DNA from: Porphyromonadaceae bacterium
Lineage (GTDB): Bacteria; Bacteroidota; Bacteroidia; Bacteroidales; Tannerellaceae
Assembly: GCA_003517945.1 (NCBI GenBank)
Contig: DOZP01000313.1
Location: 2,183-11,172, forward strand
DNA length: 8,990 bases
Direction of reading: 5' to 3'
In this document: in pieces, positions 5,716 through 8,990 of the stretch
How positions within the stretch are numbered: position 1 is the first letter of the stretch
Layout of the letters: each line of letters begins with the position of its first letter
Program-made: the position numbers and the translations under genes
Notes under the pieces: generated by a model
Told to the model about the DNA's origin: nothing
The model's database searches: none
What the model saw: only the letters and a program-made list of their open reading frames with translations

Positions 5716-8610
5716 TCAGCCGAAGGAACCCAGGTATTTGGTCAGGCTTTCTTCGCGTTCCAACCCCATTTTTTTGCGTAACCGGTAGCGTAATGTTTCT
5801 ACGCCCCGGATGGAGAGGTTGAGCAAAGGAGCAATCTCCTTGGATGAGAGTTCCATTTTTACATAAGCGCACATTTTTAATTCGTTGGTCGAGAGATCGG
5901 TGTGTTTTTCTTTTACTTTTCTGATGAAGTTATTGTGTACAAGGTTAAACTGTTCTTCAAAACGTTTCAGTGCATCATCGGAAGCGATATTTGAATCAAT
6001 GCGGTTATTTAAGGTAATGATCATTCGTTTGGCTTTTACGAAAGATTCTTCTCTCATAGCCGAGCTTATTTTAAACAGCTCCTGTTTGATATCTATCAGA
6101 ATTTCGTTTTTACGGGTGAAGTTAATCATGAGATTCGCCATTTCCTGGCTTTTGAATTGTAGCTCCTGTTCCAGTTTTTCGTTTTGCAGGGATATGATTT
6201 CCTGTTCTTTACGCTTTTGTTCTTCGAGGAATTGTTGTTCTCTGAATTTTATTTCTTTGTCTTTTTGGGCTAAATCAACCTTGCGTTTCCGGATAATACG
6301 CCGTTTATCTATCATATACATGAGCCAGAGCATGCCGATGGCCAGTAGGGTATATAAGATAATCGCATATGTCGAACGGTACCACGGAGGCAATACCGTA
6401 AAAGTAAATGTCCGGGTGGGGATCGTTATATCCGGCAATATGGCTTTTACTTCAAATGTGTATTCACCCTCATACAGGTTTCCGTATTCTTTAGTCGTTA
6501 AAGTCGTTTGTTCCGACCAGGTATCGTCGGGAAGAAGCCGGTAGGTATACAGTACATCGTCATTGTTGCCGGCATTCCGTATGGCGTATTCAAAACGTAT
6601 TGCATTCTTTCTGTAAGCAATCTGAGGCGAGGATGTTATGTTTAAGAAATTATCGGTGTAGAGTATGGAATCTTTGGGGTAGGAAAGAGATACGTTTTTT
6701 ATATAGAGCTCTCTTGACTCGCCGAGAGGTCTTGTTTTGCTGTTAAACAGTGCAAATCCTAATTCATTGGGAATAATCACAAGCGAATCATTGATAGCAA
6801 TCATATTTTCATACCATTTGATAAAGCTCATCTGGGATGTATTGAAAGACGAAATAGTATTCAGATGGGGGGTGCCGTTGCGAAAATCGGCTGCCAGTAT
6901 GATGTTGGAGGATACGGCATATAAGGTACTGTCAAACGATATTATTTTTGTATATATCTGGTTTCCGGGTAGTATGTCATTGATCTGTTCGTCTTTTATG
7001 ATACGGTTGGATTTTTCATCGTACTTGTATATGCCGGATATATTGGAAAAATAAATGTTACCCAGAAATTTGTGTATTCTAATATCCACCGTAGATTCGA
7101 AACCGTTTTCAAGATGAAATGATTCGGATGATTTGACCTCGTTTGTGTGCCGGTCTATATCAAAACGTACAATTCCGTCATATTCCTCCCGGAGCCATAG
7201 CGTATGTGTGGATTCAAAGGCTCCGTCTTTCATCCATCCCGTAACCCCGTCAATTTTTTTAATGACATGCCATTGGTTCTGTGTTTTTTCTATAAGGAAC
7301 AGCCCGTCGTACGTTCCGATCCAGCATTTGTCCGGGTTATCATCGTGCAGGTAGGCCATCAGTCCTCCTCTCAGTCCTTTTATTTCCGTTATTTTGTTTT
7401 CTTGAATGGAGAAAACGCCTTTGTCATGAAGGCAGAATATTTCGTCGTTGATTTTTTCCAGTCCCCATACCTGACCGCTCAATTCGGGTATAAGATTTAA
7501 CCGGATGGCGTCTTCTTTGAAATTGACCGGCCATTCCGTATAGAAAAGTCCCCTGTTTGTCCCCAGGTATAAGGTGTGGTTATGGATCAGGGATGTGTAT
7601 CCGGCTCCTTTGGAATAAGGGGTGGTGTATAAGTTTGTAAGCGGCATACCAAGGGAAATATAATCAATTCCGTTGTCCAACCCTGCCCATAAACCGTCTT
7701 TTTCGTCAAAACAGATGGATAGGACCGTGTTGTTCTGAAGTCCGTTCTGTACATTATAATAATATGTTTTGTTATCCGCCGAGATGATGATGAGGCCTTT
7801 ATGGATCGTACCTATGGCAATATATTTATCATTTGCGGCAAAGGAAAAGAGCTCGTGTTTTTTCATAAACTCTTCATGTCCGGTCCGGAACGGGGAAATG
7901 CCGTTCTCGTCGCCATAAAAAATGCCGCTAAAGGTAGTCGCTATCAGATACCCGTTCTTATAGGGTACGATAGCGCGTATTATTTTATTTTTTACAAGAT
8001 CGCTTCCGGAAGCTTTAATCCAGGTGTTTCCGACAAGTATTGTTATGCCGGAAGACGAACCGGTATATAATACGCCATTAATAATAGCAGAGCAATCTAT
8101 TTTAAAATCGGAGGGGATTGTGGTAAATTTATCGTTGATTTGTTTGACGACGTGCCTGTCGGAAACATAATAGATCAGATTGTCAACCTCATAAATGCCC
8201 CAGTATCCTCCGAAGAACCGAGTCTTGTCGTCATAGGAATCAGAGAGATTGGTATATGTCAGGAGTCCTGCCGGATTCGGGGTAAAGTATCCGAATTCGT
8301 TTTCGCCGCCTACATAAATACGGTTGGTTGTGCCGGATACATGCAGGGATCGCGCATCTAATTTATTGTCGAGCGTGAATAAAGTCCATCTGTTGCCATT
8401 GTAATGTAAAAGGCCGTTTTTGTTACTGCAGAATATATATTTGTCATCGTGCGCATTGATCTGCCACGTTTGGGAGCCTCTTCCGAACGTTTCCTTTTTG
8501 TGGTTGATTATAAAATCATTCCATTGGGCATTCGCGTGCCATGAATGAATTACAAACAATAGTACAATTAGATGGTGGCGTTTCATAAAAAATAAAGAAT
8601 GAAAAGTCAT
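5716..8610 (-). CDS. Membrane-spanning propeller sensor with LuxR-type HTH (PUL transcriptional regulator)
   Basis: This 964-residue one-component regulator probably senses a periplasmic ligand and activates transcription. Domains in order: a signal peptide/membrane export segment (1-28, ending ANA before Gln29); a periplasmic beta-propeller (about 30-635) with repeat units such as NGLLHYNGNRW (65-75) and DGLWAGLDNGIDYI (305-318), resembling two-component-regulator propeller repeats; a triple-tyrosine (Y_Y_Y) domain (about 660-740, with LYTYRL and LYEGEYTFEVKA); one transmembrane helix (about 746-767); a cytoplasmic, Lys/Glu/Gln-rich coiled coil (about 770-845); and a LuxR/GerE-like helix-turn-helix (about 904-960) with LSTNELKMCAY, SSKEIAPLLNLSIRGVETLR and YRLRKKMGL. 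No histidine kinase, ATPase or receiver domain is present, so it is not a hybrid two-component sensor. Its position directly upstream of susC implies that it controls that operon. A second in-frame ATG at 8584-8586 gives 956 residues and a compact signal peptide; I kept 8610 because its upstream region is A-rich, whereas the bases before 8586 are T-rich. Confidence 0.93.
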   Translation of the reverse strand: MTFHSLFFMKRHHLIVLLFVIHSWHANAQWNDFIINHKKETFGRGSQTWQINAHDDKYIFCSNKNGLLHYNGNRWTLFTLDNKLDARSLHVSGTTNRIYVGGENEFGYFTPNPAGLLTYTNLSDSYDDKTRFFGGYWGIYEVDNLIYYVSDRHVVKQINDKFTTIPSDFKIDCSAIINGVLYTGSSSGITILVGNTWIKASGSDLVKNKIIRAIVPYKNGYLIATTFSGIFYGDENGISPFRTGHEEFMKKHELFSFAANDKYIAIGTIHKGLIIISADNKTYYYNVQNGLQNNTVLSICFDEKDGLWAGLDNGIDYISLGMPLTNLYTTPYSKGAGYTSLIHNHTLYLGTNRGLFYTEWPVNFKEDAIRLNLIPELSGQVWGLEKINDEIFCLHDKGVFSIQENKITEIKGLRGGLMAYLHDDNPDKCWIGTYDGLFLIEKTQNQWHVIKKIDGVTGWMKDGAFESTHTLWLREEYDGIVRFDIDRHTNEVKSSESFHLENGFESTVDIRIHKFLGNIYFSNISGIYKYDEKSNRIIKDEQINDILPGNQIYTKIISFDSTLYAVSSNIILAADFRNGTPHLNTISSFNTSQMSFIKWYENMIAINDSLVIIPNELGFALFNSKTRPLGESRELYIKNVSLSYPKDSILYTDNFLNITSSPQIAYRKNAIRFEYAIRNAGNNDDVLYTYRLLPDDTWSEQTTLTTKEYGNLYEGEYTFEVKAILPDITIPTRTFTFTVLPPWYRSTYAIILYTLLAIGMLWLMYMIDKRRIIRKRKVDLAQKDKEIKFREQQFLEEQKRKEQEIISLQNEKLEQELQFKSQEMANLMINFTRKNEILIDIKQELFKISSAMREESFVKAKRMIITLNNRIDSNIASDDALKRFEEQFNLVHNNFIRKVKEKHTDLSTNELKMCAYVKMELSSKEIAPLLNLSIRGVETLRYRLRKKMGLEREESLTKYLGSFG

Positions 8611-8678
8611 ACTGACTTTTTTTATAACAAGCTACAAATGATATAAATGCCGGAATAACGGAAATTTCCGTATAAAAA
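8611..8678. other. Short intergenic gap between prfB and the regulator gene
   Basis: These 68 bp separate the prfB stop from the regulator ATG. The minus strand has a weak -7-like word TATCATTTG (8635-8643), one base too long for TAnnTTTG, and no good -33 partner. The regulator may have its own weak promoter or be read from prfB; the sequence does not decide. Confidence 0.4.
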
Positions 8679-8686
8679 TTATCCGG
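8650..8686. repeat. Nested inverted repeat after prfB (14-bp perfect palindrome inside longer arms)
   Basis: The core ACGGAAATTTCCGT at 8658-8671 is a perfect 14-bp palindrome. It is flanked by CCGGAATAA (8650-8658) and TTATCCGG (8679-8686), inverted copies of each other apart from one extra A. The right arm overlaps the prfB stop codon. The minus-strand RNA could fold using the outer arms or the inner palindrome, but no clean U-run follows, so it is a weak terminator candidate. It could also be a protein-binding site upstream of the regulator gene. The repeat is directly visible; its function is not known. Confidence 0.45.
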
Positions 8687-8990
8687 TCGTTTCCGCTCCT
8701 GCAAATTCCATCAGGTACGCTTTGATAAATTCATCTATTTTTCCGTCCATTACTCCGTTCACATCCGAAGTCTGATAATTGGTGCGGTGGTCTTTCACGC
8801 GACGGTCGTCAAACACATAACTGCGTATCTGGGAACCCCATTCGATTTTCATCTTTCCTGCTTCCACTTTTGCTTTTTCAGCCAGGCGATGTTGCATTTC
8901 CTTGTCGTACAGAATAGAACGTAGCTGGCGCATTGCATTTTCACGGTTTTTCGGCTGGTCGCGGGTTTCCGTATTCTCAATGAGAATTTC
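8679..8990 (-). CDS. prfB: Peptide chain release factor 2, C-terminal part (partial, N-terminus off the right edge)
   Basis: The open frame runs from the window edge to a TAA at 8679-8681, giving the last 103 residues. RF2 recognises UGA and UAA stop codons on the ribosome and triggers peptide release. The fragment begins EILIENTETRDQPKNRENAM, equivalent to the RF2 segment just after the GGQ loop. It continues with MRQLRSILYDKEM, the conserved WGSQIRSYVFDD, RRVKDHRT, and the usual ending DGKIDEFIKAYLMEF. WGSQIRSYV and VKDHRT are hallmarks of the RF1/RF2 C-terminal domain, and the spacing and ending fit RF2. The GGQ catalytic loop, the stop-codon recognition motif and any programmed frameshift site lie outside the window. 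It is a housekeeping gene on the same strand as the PUL, ending 68 bp before the regulator, and marks the boundary of the locus. Confidence 0.95.
   Translation of the reverse strand, partial: EILIENTETRDQPKNRENAMRQLRSILYDKEMQHRLAEKAKVEAGKMKIEWGSQIRSYVFDDRRVKDHRTNYQTSDVNGVMDGKIDEFIKAYLMEFAGAETTG

Noticed and set aside
5615..5872. 85-codon minus-strand open frame spanning the regulator stop
   Set aside because: It is an alternative frame over the regulator helix-turn-helix coding region, without protein-like features or a sensible initiation region.
5885..6544. 219-codon open frame on the plus strand
   Set aside because: It lies wholly antisense to the coiled-coil and transmembrane part of the regulator. 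Its Ser/Cys/Phe-rich composition is what the complement of Lys/Glu/Gln-rich codons gives, and it has no recognisable domain.
5716..8610. Hybrid two-component system (HTCS) identity for the regulator
   Set aside because: The propeller and Y_Y_Y domains suggest it, but the cytoplasmic part is only a coiled coil followed by a LuxR-type HTH. Kinase and receiver motifs and an AraC-type HTH are absent.

Overview
The window comes from a Bacteroidales-type bacterium. The evidence is a paired SusC/SusD outer-membrane glycan-uptake system, lipoproteins whose Cys is followed by acidic residues, A-rich ribosome-binding regions without clear Shine-Dalgarno sequences, and a Bacteroidetes-style -7 promoter element. 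Genus cannot be fixed from the sequence. Every gene I can support lies on the minus strand, so transcription runs from high to low coordinates.

Layout in transcription order: (1) the C-terminal 103 codons of peptide chain release factor 2 (prfB, 8679-8990), a housekeeping gene entering from the right edge; (2) a 68-bp gap with a perfect 14-bp palindrome nested in a longer imperfect inverted repeat; (3) a 964-residue membrane-spanning sensor/regulator (5716-8610) with a signal peptide, beta-propeller ligand-binding region, triple-tyrosine domain, one transmembrane helix, a coiled coil and a C-terminal LuxR-type helix-turn-helix; (4) a 248-bp intergenic control region (5468-5715) with a candidate -7 element and an imperfect 12-bp direct repeat offset by 33 bp; (5) a SusC/RagA TonB-dependent transporter (2252-5467); (6) its SusD/RagB lipoprotein partner (697-2232); (7) the first 225 codons of a PKD-containing surface lipoprotein (1-675), running off the left edge. 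Gaps between genes 5, 6 and 7 are only 19 and 21 bp, so they almost certainly form one operon.

This is the regulatory and uptake end of a polysaccharide utilisation locus (PUL). The surface lipoproteins bind a glycan, SusD and SusC capture and import oligosaccharides, and the regulator probably senses an oligosaccharide in the periplasm and activates the susC promoter directly. It has no kinase or receiver domains, unlike hybrid two-component PUL sensors. No glycoside hydrolase lies in the window; enzymes would be expected to the left of coordinate 1. The substrate cannot be read from these genes. The PKD lipoprotein faintly recalls surface glycan-binding proteins of beta-glucan loci, which is a weak memory-based suggestion only. 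There is no RNA gene, insertion sequence, CRISPR array or other mobile element that I can support.
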